From contig CAZGMS010000148.1 in the NCBI GenBank assembly GCA_964526915.1, positions 1 through 64,000 of the forward strand: a stretch of 64,000 nt of DNA, read 5' to 3'. Position numbers and translations under genes: made by a program. The DNA comes from JAHJDR01 sp964526915. GTDB lineage: Bacteria; UBA10199; JADGCS01. The notes below the pieces were generated by a model that had not been told where the DNA came from, made no database searches, and saw nothing but the letters and a program-made list of their open reading frames with translations. Below are positions 44,133 through 52,394 of this stretch, in pieces. How positions within the stretch are numbered: position 1 is the stretch's first letter; the number at the start of each line of letters is the position of its first letter.

Positions 44133-45065
44133 TCAAGAGACACTGGTTGCGTCGTTTTTTTTATGGTTTATCAGGCGTTTTGCCCTGATGACGTCCCGTT
44201 CAAGGGTCGCCAGACCAAGAAACTTTTTATCATGAAAGACCTTACACACATTGTTCGTCAGCCCCTGAGTGGCAGACATTGCTGAAGGAGGCAGCTCTGA
44301 AATGACACATTCCCTGCCGATCAGCTTACCTTGAAAAAGCCTCTTTTCACCTTCTTGATTCAAATAAAGACTTCGATATTGTGACAACATGTCTGCTATC
44401 GCAATCTGCTGGGACAACAAAACTTCTTCCTGGTCAAGAGACATCGCCTGTTCCAGGCCTGCACCACACAAACCCGTGCGTGACAATTCGGACAAATACC
44501 CCATCGTGCCAAGGACCTTGGCCAGATCACTGGCCAACACACGTATGTAAGTCCCCCTGGAAACTGTAGTGACTATTTTGAGCACCGGGGATTCCCAAAA
44601 CAACACATCAAGCTCAAAAACAAAAATCCTCCTGGCTTGTCGAGGAATAGCAACGCCCTGTCTGGCAAGCTCATATAATTTTTTCCCATTAACCTTGATG
44701 GCCGAAAACATGGGGGGCGTTTGCTGGGACTCCCCCAAAAAAGTCGCCATAGCCAATACAATCTGTTCACGCGACAAGTATGGAACCTCTCCTGATGCCA
44801 CCTCGCGCCCTGTCACATCCAGAGAATCGGTCTGTTTGCCAAACACAATCGTGGCCTGATAGGTTTTCTTTTCGTCATCGATATAGCAAAAATACTTTGT
44901 TGCCTCGTTCACGCCAACAAGCAACAGACCTTCTGCGAAGGGATCAAGGGTCCCGTGATGGCCAATTTTTTTGATTTTGTGTTTTTTTTTGAAGATGGTC
45001 AAACACGCCTGGGAGGTCATCCCCTTGGGTTTGTGTAGAAAAAGAAAATAGGATGGTTCACTCAT
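44133..45065 (-). CDS. truB: tRNA pseudouridine(55) synthase
   Basis: Makes pseudouridine 55 in the T loop of tRNAs. The catalytic Asp is in HHGTLDPFAEGLLLVGV, and KPKGMTSQ opens the family. RGTYIRVLASDLA is the conserved C-terminal core motif. ATG 45065 overlaps the stop codon of the upstream gene as ATGA, so 24 upstream in-frame codons are rejected; length 310 aa. Last gene of the rimP-nusA-infB operon. Confidence 0.94.
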   Translation of the reverse strand: MSEPSYFLFLHKPKGMTSQACLTIFKKKHKIKKIGHHGTLDPFAEGLLLVGVNEATKYFCYIDDEKKTYQATIVFGKQTDSLDVTGREVASGEVPYLSREQIVLAMATFLGESQQTPPMFSAIKVNGKKLYELARQGVAIPRQARRIFVFELDVLFWESPVLKIVTTVSRGTYIRVLASDLAKVLGTMGYLSELSRTGLCGAGLEQAMSLDQEEVLLSQQIAIADMLSQYRSLYLNQEGEKRLFQGKLIGRECVISELPPSAMSATQGLTNNVCKVFHDKKFLGLATLERDVIRAKRLINHKKNDATSVS

Positions 45066-46045
45066 TTTCGTAGAGAAAAAAGAATCTCCGTCAGAATCTG
45101 TTTTTTGATCTCTGTCAGGCTTCCCTCTATGGTACAACCACTGGCCCGCACATGACCTCCCCCGCCAAATTTTGCGGCGATCGCGGCCACGTCCACAAAC
45201 TCTTTTGACCGCATGCTGACCTTATAGACCCGAGAGCTCTTCTGCTTGAACAACACCGCCACTTCAACCCCTTCAATAAAACGGGGATAATTGATAAATC
45301 CCTCAGCGTCCTCAGACTTGGCACAAGTCACCTTGAAATCATGTTGCGTCAATACGACCCAGGCAATCTTGCCGCAGGGGTGCACTTCTATCTTGGGCAT
45401 GAGCCGCTTGAGCAGGGCCATACGTGGGAGCGAGTACATTTCAAAACAATTTTGCGACACCTGCCAAACATCCACACCCAGCGCCAGCAAACGGGCCGCC
45501 GTTGTGAGTGTTTGTGGTTTTGTGTTTGAGTATTTGAAAGACCCTGTGTCCGTGGCAATGGCCGTGTACAAATTCGTGGCCATCTCTTTGGTGATCTGGA
45601 CAGGCAATTTCGCAAGAAGGGAATAAATCAACTCGCCACACGAAGCCTGTTGCGGGCGTGAAAAAATATAATCAGTATCGGGGCTGCCTGTAACATGGTG
45701 ATCAATGCTGATGACGGTTCCCAGAAATCGATGCGCAAGAAAAACATCACTCACGCGTTTTCTCTCGGCCACATCCAACACCAAAGTGAGATCAAACTTT
45801 TTGTGGAGATCCAATTTCTGACAGACTGACTTTTGCCCAGGCAAAAATTGATAGATCCGCGGCACCCCATCTTTGGAATAGAGACATGTTTTCTTGCCCA
45901 ATTGAACCAGCCCCTGACCCAAAGCAATCATCGCCCCCAGCCCGTCTCCGTCGATATTCTCGTGGGTGGTGACAAGAATCTGTGAGGCACCCAGAAGGGA
46001 CGAAATGATTTTTTTCTGACTAATCTTTTTGGTTTTGGACGTCAT
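45062..46045 (-). CDS. nrnA: DHH-family nanoRNase/pAp phosphatase
   Basis: Degrades short oligoribonucleotides and 3'-phosphoadenosine 5'-phosphate. The manganese-binding motifs are NIDGDGLGAMIALG, LVLDVAERKRV and ISIDHHVTG (DHH). The DHHA1 substrate motif is KFGGGGHVRASGCTI. 327 aa is typical. It overlaps rbfA upstream and truB downstream by ATGA junctions, a common order in Gram-positive and deltaproteobacterial nusA operons. Confidence 0.92.
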   Translation of the reverse strand: MTSKTKKISQKKIISSLLGASQILVTTHENIDGDGLGAMIALGQGLVQLGKKTCLYSKDGVPRIYQFLPGQKSVCQKLDLHKKFDLTLVLDVAERKRVSDVFLAHRFLGTVISIDHHVTGSPDTDYIFSRPQQASCGELIYSLLAKLPVQITKEMATNLYTAIATDTGSFKYSNTKPQTLTTAARLLALGVDVWQVSQNCFEMYSLPRMALLKRLMPKIEVHPCGKIAWVVLTQHDFKVTCAKSEDAEGFINYPRFIEGVEVAVLFKQKSSRVYKVSMRSKEFVDVAAIAAKFGGGGHVRASGCTIEGSLTEIKKQILTEILFSLRK

Positions 46046-46398
46046 TGTTGATCAGGGGACCTCTTGACTTCCGCAAACAGTTGATCGACGCGTTCTTGCA
46101 ACGCAGCCGTTTCGTCAAAATAAAACACAAGATCGGGCATGTATTTGATGTTGACCCGACGAGCCAGTTCCTTTTTGATATACCCTTTGGCTTTTTGAAA
46201 CCCTTTTTCTACAGCGACAACACGTTCACGCCCACCCGGAATGTCGTAATATACCTTGGCCAACCGCAAATCGGGCGTAATCACCACATCGGTCACACAC
46301 AGACCATCGAGCCGAGGATCACGAACTTCGTAGAGCAAAATGCTCGTAAGCTCCTTCTGGTAGGCCTGTGAAATCCTGTTTTGTCTTTTGTCTTTCAT
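46042..46398 (-). CDS. rbfA: ribosome-binding factor A
   Basis: Cold-shock 30S maturation factor. The KH-like fold is visible in ISQAYQKELTSILLYEVRDP, VTDVVITPDLRLAKVYYDI and RRVNIKYMPDLVFYFDET. ATG 46398 gives 118 aa, the family size; the longer frame would overlap infB. It lies 13 bp after infB and overlaps nrnA by 4 bases. Confidence 0.94.
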   Translation of the reverse strand: MKDKRQNRISQAYQKELTSILLYEVRDPRLDGLCVTDVVITPDLRLAKVYYDIPGGRERVVAVEKGFQKAKGYIKKELARRVNIKYMPDLVFYFDETAALQERVDQLFAEVKRSPDQQ

Positions 46399-46411
46399 GT
46401 AAAAAAAGGCC

Positions 46412-49024
46412 CTATAGCGTTTTTTGAACTTTAGTGAGTTCAAAAGCCTCAAGCACATCACCCGGTTTGATGTCGCCATAACCTTCAATCCCTATGCCAC
46501 ACTCAAACCCCTGTTTGACATCCTTCGCGTCGTTCTTGAAACGCTTCAACGACATGATCGCTCCCTCAAATAAAACCACGTTGTCTCTCAACAACCGCAA
46601 ACGCCCGGCCCTGGTGATCATGCCATCGGTCACCATGCAACCAGCGATGGTGCCCACTTTGGATATCTCAAAGGCTTGTCTGACTTCGGCTCGCCCCAAA
46701 TAGGTCTCTTTGATGTCGGGAGCCAGCAATCCCTGCATCGCCAGCTTCACTTCATTGACCAGATCGTAAATCACCTTGTACATCTTGATATCCACATGAT
46801 GTTCTTTGGCCAAGTGTAAGGCCTTGATTTCTGGTCGGACATTGAAACCAATGATGATCGCTCGAGAGGCCATGGCCAATTGCACATCTGATTCATTCAC
46901 ACCACCAACGCCAGCATGAATGATCCTCGCCCTGACTTCTTCGTTGCCAATTTTGAGAACGGCATCACGAATGGCTTCGAGCGAACCCTGAACATCTGTT
47001 TTCAAGATCAAGCTCAACTCGCTGATCTCCCCTGCCTTCATCTTGGTGAACATGTCCTCCAGAGTCACTTGCGTCTGTGCCTCCTGAACCTTGCGACGTT
47101 TTTCGATAATTCTGTTGTCAACAATATCCTTGGCATCTCTCTCCGACTCAACAGCATAAAATGCATCACCGGCATCAGGAACACCTTCCAACCCAATGAT
47201 TTCAACGGCCACAGAGGGCGTCCCTTTTGCAACAGGGGTCCCCATCCAATCAGTCATGTTGCGCACTTTACCGGAAAAACAGCCCGCCACGATGTGGTCC
47301 CCTGCCATCAGGGTTCCCTCCTGCACCAGGAACGTACACACAGGCCCTCGCGCGCGATCCAGTCTGGCTTCAAGCACGACCCCTCTGGCACGTGCCTCTG
47401 TGCTCGCGTTCAACTCCAGGACTTCCGCCTGCACCAGAATGCTCTCCAACAAAGCCTCAATGCCAATTCCCTGTTTGGCAGACACATGATTGAAAATCAC
47501 ATCGCCGCCCCACTCTTCCGACACCAAACCCTTTTCGGACAGCTGTCGCTTGATTTTTTCGGGATCTGCTTCGGGTTTGTCGATTTTGTTGACGGCCACA
47601 ATGATGGGAACTCCAGCCGCCTGTGCGTGTCGGATAGATTCCTCGGTTTGTGGCATCACACCATCATCTGCAGCCACAACCAGAACAACAATATCGGTCG
47701 CTTTGGCTCCCCTCAAACGCATGGTGGTAAAGGCTTCGTGCCCTGGCGTGTCCAGGAAAGTGATCTTGCCTTGAGGAAGAACCACCGTGTAGGCACCAAT
47801 GTGCTGAGTGATGCCACCCGCTTCGCCACTGGCAACATTGGTTGAACGGATTTTATCCAACAAGGATGTTTTGCCGTGGTCAACATGGCCCATGATCGTC
47901 ACCACAGGAGGCCTCGAGGGATTACCATTTTCATTTTCTGCAACTGACTGCTTCGCCATGAGAAGCTTGTCTTCCTTAAAAGAGATATCCCTTACCTCAT
48001 ATTGATATTCTGCCGCGATGAGTGTGGCGGTCTCTTTATCGATTTCTTGATTGATCGTGGCCATGACACCTAAATCCATCAACCTCTTGATAATCTCCCC
48101 GGCCTTGACACCCAGCCCTTGCGCAAAATTGCCCACAGTAATTTTCTGATCGATCTCAACGTAGCGCTTCGATGTTTTCTTTTCGGTCAGGACTGTTTGT
48201 TTGAGATTCTTGCGGGACACGACCTTCTTTTTCTTTCGCCCCATATCCGAAGGACGAAAAATCCGTTCGGCCGGCACCAATCTTGATAACTGAGCCAGGG
48301 TTTGGGTGCGCCCGTAACCTTCAATGTCAAGATCCCCGCCGATGGCCTTGACACCCTTGCGTGACCTGATGAGCTTCTTTTGTTTTTCTGCCTTCTCCTC
48401 AGCTGTTTCGTTGCCCGCATCAACATGTCCTGCGAGGCCCGGTTCACCGGCAACACGCAGTTTCTGCTCTTTCGCGACATCTTCTGGTTTTGTCTTTTTG
48501 AGATCAATGTGTCCCCTGATTCTGTCTTTGAAAGAAAGAATTCTGGGTCTTTCCTCCTCTTTGGGTTTGGGTTTCTTCGATGCCTTAAGTTCTGCCTCAT
48601 CGATGATCCTGGCCGTAGTATCGAACTCTTCCTTCTTCTCCGGAACAGCAACCGACACCTCTGGGACAGGCGGCTTGATGTGTCTTTGAACATTTTCCTC
48701 TGCACGTTTGCGGGCCTCATCGCTCAAAACAAATCTCTTTGTTTTGGACTCCGTCGTTTCTTTGGTCCCCTGCGCCACAACGGGCACCGGTTCTTTTGGG
48801 GGTAGCACGGTCTCTGCTTGCTTTGTAACCAGCTTAAGGTCTTCTTTCCCAACAGGCCTGGTGGCCTCTCTTTTTTTGATCCTGAGTTCCGGTTTTTCTT
48901 TTTGGCTGTCAACTGGTGCTGGTTCGGCGTGGGAATCAGGCATTTCTGATGCACGCGTGCGACGACGAATAACACCCCGACTCAATCTCTGTTGGACAAT
49001 AACCGTTTTTTCTTGTTCTTCCAT
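46412..49024 (-). CDS. infB: translation initiation factor IF-2
   Basis: GTPase that recruits fMet-tRNA to the 30S subunit. A long charged N-terminal region (to about residue 280) is followed by an IF2_N-like part. The GTPase domain has GHVDHGKTSLLDKIR, GGITQHIGAY, DTPGHEAFTTMR, NKIDKPEADP and SAKQGIG. Domains II-IV follow, ending YGDIKPGDVLEAFEL. 870 aa is within the normal range. ATG 49024 lies 68 bp after nusA with no strong Shine-Dalgarno. Confidence 0.97.
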   Translation of the reverse strand: MEEQEKTVIVQQRLSRGVIRRRTRASEMPDSHAEPAPVDSQKEKPELRIKKREATRPVGKEDLKLVTKQAETVLPPKEPVPVVAQGTKETTESKTKRFVLSDEARKRAEENVQRHIKPPVPEVSVAVPEKKEEFDTTARIIDEAELKASKKPKPKEEERPRILSFKDRIRGHIDLKKTKPEDVAKEQKLRVAGEPGLAGHVDAGNETAEEKAEKQKKLIRSRKGVKAIGGDLDIEGYGRTQTLAQLSRLVPAERIFRPSDMGRKKKKVVSRKNLKQTVLTEKKTSKRYVEIDQKITVGNFAQGLGVKAGEIIKRLMDLGVMATINQEIDKETATLIAAEYQYEVRDISFKEDKLLMAKQSVAENENGNPSRPPVVTIMGHVDHGKTSLLDKIRSTNVASGEAGGITQHIGAYTVVLPQGKITFLDTPGHEAFTTMRLRGAKATDIVVLVVAADDGVMPQTEESIRHAQAAGVPIIVAVNKIDKPEADPEKIKRQLSEKGLVSEEWGGDVIFNHVSAKQGIGIEALLESILVQAEVLELNASTEARARGVVLEARLDRARGPVCTFLVQEGTLMAGDHIVAGCFSGKVRNMTDWMGTPVAKGTPSVAVEIIGLEGVPDAGDAFYAVESERDAKDIVDNRIIEKRRKVQEAQTQVTLEDMFTKMKAGEISELSLILKTDVQGSLEAIRDAVLKIGNEEVRARIIHAGVGGVNESDVQLAMASRAIIIGFNVRPEIKALHLAKEHHVDIKMYKVIYDLVNEVKLAMQGLLAPDIKETYLGRAEVRQAFEISKVGTIAGCMVTDGMITRAGRLRLLRDNVVLFEGAIMSLKRFKNDAKDVKQGFECGIGIEGYGDIKPGDVLEAFELTKVQKTL

Positions 49025-49092
49025 AATAGTATCTGAATTCGATGATTAAATAATCAAGCTGACAAAAAAGAATAGCCGGCATTTTCTTGCCG

Positions 49093-50430
49093 TTAGACTT
49101 CATCGTCTTGCATCACTTCTTCTTGTGCAGGCTTGCCTTCCAAAACCACCGTGATTTCTTCACCACCACCCAGCTCTGGCTGATTCGGTTGTTCACCATA
49201 TTTCACAACAGCAACCGCTTTGCGGTGAATCATGCAAAGTGTTTCTTTATCCATGCCTGGAATCCCCGTGAATTCATCGATGTCGGTCTCTGCAATCTCT
49301 TCGACTGACCGGAAGGCATGCCCATAAAGCACTGTCGCCAGTGAATCACTGAGTCCCAGCACCTCCACAAGTTTTCCTTTGGCAAATTTTGCCATTTCAT
49401 CGACCTTCGTTTCGCTAAAGACATCGATGTTCCACCCTGTCAAGCTGGCCGCCAAACGCACATTCTGCCCCTTGCGCCCAATGGCCAAAGATAATTGATC
49501 ATCTGGAACAATGAGTTCCATGGATTTTCTTTTCTCAATGATGATGACCTTGGCAACCTGGGCTGGCGCGATGGCATTACAGACGAATCTCGCCGGATCA
49601 TTATCCCACAAAACGATATCGATCTTTTCCCCGCGCAGTTCTTGCACAACAGATTGAACACGGGACCCCTTCATGCCCACACAGGCCCCCACCGGATCCA
49701 CATCACTGTCTGAAGAATACACTGCGATTTTGGAACGTACGCCAGGGTCTCTCGCCACATTTTTGATCTCGACAATGCCCTCGGATATTTCGGGAACTTC
49801 CATTTCAAAAAGCGATTTTACAAATTGAGGATCTCTTCTAGACAAGATCAGCATTTGAGCCCGAGCCCGCGTGTCGATCTCGATAAGCAGGGCTTGTATG
49901 CGATCACCTGTTTTGAACGTTTCCCCCTCAACCAGTTCCCGACGATAAATCACAGCTTCTGTTTTGTTGAGATCAATCACCAGGTTCCCTTTTTCAAAAC
50001 GTCTCACCACGCCGGAAAGGATTTGTCCCAGCTTGCTCTCATACTCATTCACGATAACGTCTTTTTCTGCCTCGCGTAATTTTTGAATGATGACCTGTTT
50101 GGCCGTCTGTGCGGCAATGCGCCCCAGATCTTTTTGGTCAATTTTAACGCCAAAACTGTCTCCCACCATGGCTTCACCATCCAGCTTTCTGGCGGTAATC
50201 AAGTCCATTTCGAGTTGATCATCTTCCACTTCTTCGGCGACAGTTTTATACTGAAACAGTTCCACCTCGCCCATTTCGGGATTGTATTGTGCCTCAAGGT
50301 CACCGTAGAATCCTAATTTTTTTCTGGCCGCTGACATCATAGCCGCTTCAATGGCTTCGATCAGCGTCTCTTTTGCAATGCCCTTCTCTTTCTGAATTTG
50401 CTCAAGCACGTGATTGAGATCGACTATCAT
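49093..50430 (-). CDS. nusA: transcription termination/antitermination factor NusA
   Basis: RNA polymerase-associated factor that stimulates pausing and intrinsic termination. The N-terminal domain (about 1-125) is followed by an S1 domain (GQILSGVVRRFEKGNLVIDL) and two KH domains (GACVGMKGSRVQSVVQEL and LSLAIGRKGQNVRLAASL). A single C-terminal helix-hairpin repeat and an acidic tail end it. ATG 50430 has an excellent Shine-Dalgarno (AGGAGAGG); 445 aa. Its product could act on the terminator in its own operon leader at 51007. Confidence 0.96.
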   Translation of the reverse strand: MIVDLNHVLEQIQKEKGIAKETLIEAIEAAMMSAARKKLGFYGDLEAQYNPEMGEVELFQYKTVAEEVEDDQLEMDLITARKLDGEAMVGDSFGVKIDQKDLGRIAAQTAKQVIIQKLREAEKDVIVNEYESKLGQILSGVVRRFEKGNLVIDLNKTEAVIYRRELVEGETFKTGDRIQALLIEIDTRARAQMLILSRRDPQFVKSLFEMEVPEISEGIVEIKNVARDPGVRSKIAVYSSDSDVDPVGACVGMKGSRVQSVVQELRGEKIDIVLWDNDPARFVCNAIAPAQVAKVIIIEKRKSMELIVPDDQLSLAIGRKGQNVRLAASLTGWNIDVFSETKVDEMAKFAKGKLVEVLGLSDSLATVLYGHAFRSVEEIAETDIDEFTGIPGMDKETLCMIHRKAVAVVKYGEQPNQPELGGGEEITVVLEGKPAQEEVMQDDEV

Positions 50431-50499
50431 CTTCCTCTCCTTTTGTATCAAGACACCTCTCATTATACTCGCGCCTAACCCCCTCCCGCTTCGCAGTGA

Positions 50500-50982
50500 T
50501 TAAGAAGAGGGCGTTAGAGCTGTCTTAAAATGATAATCCAAGTTTGCCTTGGATAGTTTGTTCAAAGGGACCTTAAAGTCCTGATTATCAATTGTGATGA
50601 CCAGCGTGTCACCCTCAACTTGTTTTAACACGCCGCGGTAACGTCGCCGCCCATCAATTTTTTCTTCGGTAGAGACAGTGACTGTTTGACCAATCACCGC
50701 CTCAAAATGTTCCTTTGTCCGCAAAGGGCGATTCAGTCCGGGAGAAGACACCTCCAGATGGTAAGCCCCGCTGATCACGGCTTCTACTTCCAGCACATCT
50801 TCAACAGCATGTGAAATCGTGGCACACTCGCCCAGGCTGATCCCGCCTGGTTTGTCTACAAAAAGTCTTACAATCTTACGCCCGCCTTCCTGCGCCAATT
50901 CCACATCCACCAGCTCATAGCCTGCTTGGGTCACAAGCGGCATAACAAGGCTGCGCAGGACTTCTCGTGTGTCGTTTTGCAT
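50500..50982 (-). CDS. rimP: ribosome maturation factor RimP
   Basis: 30S assembly factor, first gene of the operon. RimP motifs are GYELVDVELAQEGGRKIVRL, VDKPGGISLGECATISHAVE and LEVSSPGLNRPL. ATG 50982 gives 160 aa, the usual size. The 19 upstream codons in the same frame lie in the leader next to a terminator hairpin and are rejected as coding. nusA follows after 69 bp. Confidence 0.95.
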   Translation of the reverse strand: MQNDTREVLRSLVMPLVTQAGYELVDVELAQEGGRKIVRLFVDKPGGISLGECATISHAVEDVLEVEAVISGAYHLEVSSPGLNRPLRTKEHFEAVIGQTVTVSTEEKIDGRRRYRGVLKQVEGDTLVITIDNQDFKVPLNKLSKANLDYHFKTALTPSS

Positions 50983-51006
50983 AAGCACCCCCGACAGTGT
51001 GCGGGT

Positions 51007-51037
51007 AAAAAAAAGGGGGCCTTCCGTGTAAGCCCCC
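51007..51037 (-). terminator. intrinsic terminator in the rimP-nusA leader (possible attenuator)
   Basis: On the minus strand, GGGGGC pairs with GCCCCC (51015-51037 region) around an 11-base loop and is followed by eight T (51007-51014). It lies after the promoter at 51066-51094 and 25 bp before the rimP ATG. Every transcript from that promoter must therefore pass it. Confidence 0.75.
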
Positions 51038-51065
51038 AAAAGATATCGCCAGATTGAGCACGGAC

Positions 51066-51094
51066 CTTATAGGAAAACCCTTTGGGAAATGCAA
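51066..51094 (-). promoter_or_regulatory. sigma-70 promoter of the rimP-nusA-infB operon
   Basis: Read on the minus strand, TTGCAT (51089-51094) is followed by a 17-base spacer and TATAAG (51066-51071). Transcription would start near 51058, giving a leader of about 75 bases that contains the terminator hairpin. The rest of the 345-bp gap between rimP and 51328 holds no gene, only this promoter and the sigma-54 site on the other strand. Confidence 0.65.
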
Positions 51095-51276
51095 TAAAAA
51101 AGCCACTCTCCTGTAATTCATTGCAAACAGTTGCTCTTGTTGCCAGGCAAGGCTACAAAACCCTCTTTTCCTATAGAAAGACATGCTCAGGCAATTTTTT
51201 CCTAGCCAAAACAGTCATTCGCTCACAAAACACAATAATCTCTTGCTGATATCAACGTGTTAGCCGACAGGCTCTC

Positions 51277-51292
51277 TGGCATTATTCTTGCT
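51277..51292 (+). promoter_or_regulatory. sigma-54 promoter (-24/-12)
   Basis: TGGCAT, five bases, TTGCT matches the sigma-54 pattern TGGCAC-N5-TTGCW with one change. The GG at 51278-51279 and the GC at 51290-51291 are 12 bp apart as required. A start near 51303 would leave a short leader with Shine-Dalgarno GGGGGAG before the ATG at 51328. The downstream gene pair includes a sigma-54 activator. Confidence 0.65.
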
Positions 51293-51327
51293 TATAGTGT
51301 CTGTAGGACACAGGGGGAGTGTAAACA

Positions 51328-52326
51328 ATGAGACTCACACAACAAGAGTTTGCTACACTGAGACAGAGCATCATTGATGGAAACGGGGCAACTGAACTAT
51401 CCAAAATGCTGTGTTTGTCGGAGACTCATCAACAACAGTTGATTGAGGCGCTCTTCACCAGCGCTCAAGCACAAACCACGTCAAGTGAGCCCACCATCTT
51501 GTTCATTGTTTCGGCCTTGCCCTTTGTCCCTCAGTCGCGGCAGTTTGCCTACCTCATGCGACTTATTCCCTTGTTTGGCAAAATCAAGGATGCGCACAAG
51601 GCCAATTTGCGGAACCTCATTGATGAAGAGGTTGCGAACAATTTAAGGCCGCTCGAACAGATTTCTCTAGCACACGAACTGTCAAATCTGCTCAAAGACT
51701 CAAACCCCATTCAGGTTGAAATCGCCTTAGGGGGGCTCGTCAAGATCATTCCCCAGCTGCACCTTGTGAATCAAAAAGAATTTTTGCACGACATTCTCGA
51801 TCTCAGCCAACAGAGTGCTCTGCATGAGCTTACGAGGGAGGCCTTAACAGCCCTCCTGCTCTCGCTTGAGTCCAGCCATTGTGCTGACCTGGCACTCTTT
51901 TTTGCCGATCTTCTCAAAAAAGAAAATTGGCTCTCGCGCAGGTATTTCATCATCGATTTGCTCAAACAGATAGTATCGCTCCTGCCCGAAAATGATCGCC
52001 TCATGCTGGCAGACCAGGTCGCGCCCATGATCTATTTTTCCGACATGACGTTGGTCAAAAAAACCATATCTTTTTTTGCCACGACCATCAGTCTATTGCC
52101 CATCACGCAGAGGTTTTATTACGCCCAGATGATCGCCAGCCTGATCAATGACTACAACATGCGTGCTGACGTCATTGATGCCGTAGAAAAAGCGATTCCC
52201 CATTTGGCCAACGAACACGAAAAATTATTATTTCTTGAACTATTATCCCAATTCCAACCCGGACAAAGCGCCCTGCTGGAAACAGATCACGCGTACATTC
52301 CCGTGTATTACCGCTCCGGGGACTAA
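51328..52326 (+). CDS. uncharacterised all-helical protein, possible HEAT-like solenoid
   Basis: A 332-aa protein predicted by eye to be almost wholly alpha-helical. Repeated helix pairs of about 35-40 residues are visible (for example EEVANNLRPLEQISLAHELSN... and DSNPIQVEIALGGLVKIIPQ), suggesting a HEAT or ARM-like solenoid. No catalytic motif, signal peptide or membrane helix is seen. The ATG has a strong Shine-Dalgarno and lies behind a sigma-54 promoter. The next gene, 68 bp on, is an FHA sigma-54 activator, so a regulatory or scaffold partner is a fair guess. Confidence 0.65.
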   Translation: MRLTQQEFATLRQSIIDGNGATELSKMLCLSETHQQQLIEALFTSAQAQTTSSEPTILFIVSALPFVPQSRQFAYLMRLIPLFGKIKDAHKANLRNLIDEEVANNLRPLEQISLAHELSNLLKDSNPIQVEIALGGLVKIIPQLHLVNQKEFLHDILDLSQQSALHELTREALTALLLSLESSHCADLALFFADLLKKENWLSRRYFIIDLLKQIVSLLPENDRLMLADQVAPMIYFSDMTLVKKTISFFATTISLLPITQRFYYAQMIASLINDYNMRADVIDAVEKAIPHLANEHEKLLFLELLSQFQPGQSALLETDHAYIPVYYRSGD

Positions 52327-52394
52327 CCTCTTCCCCAGTATCCTTTTGACTTTACCGTTTATCGGACATAAACCGAAGGAAACAGGAGGTGCTT

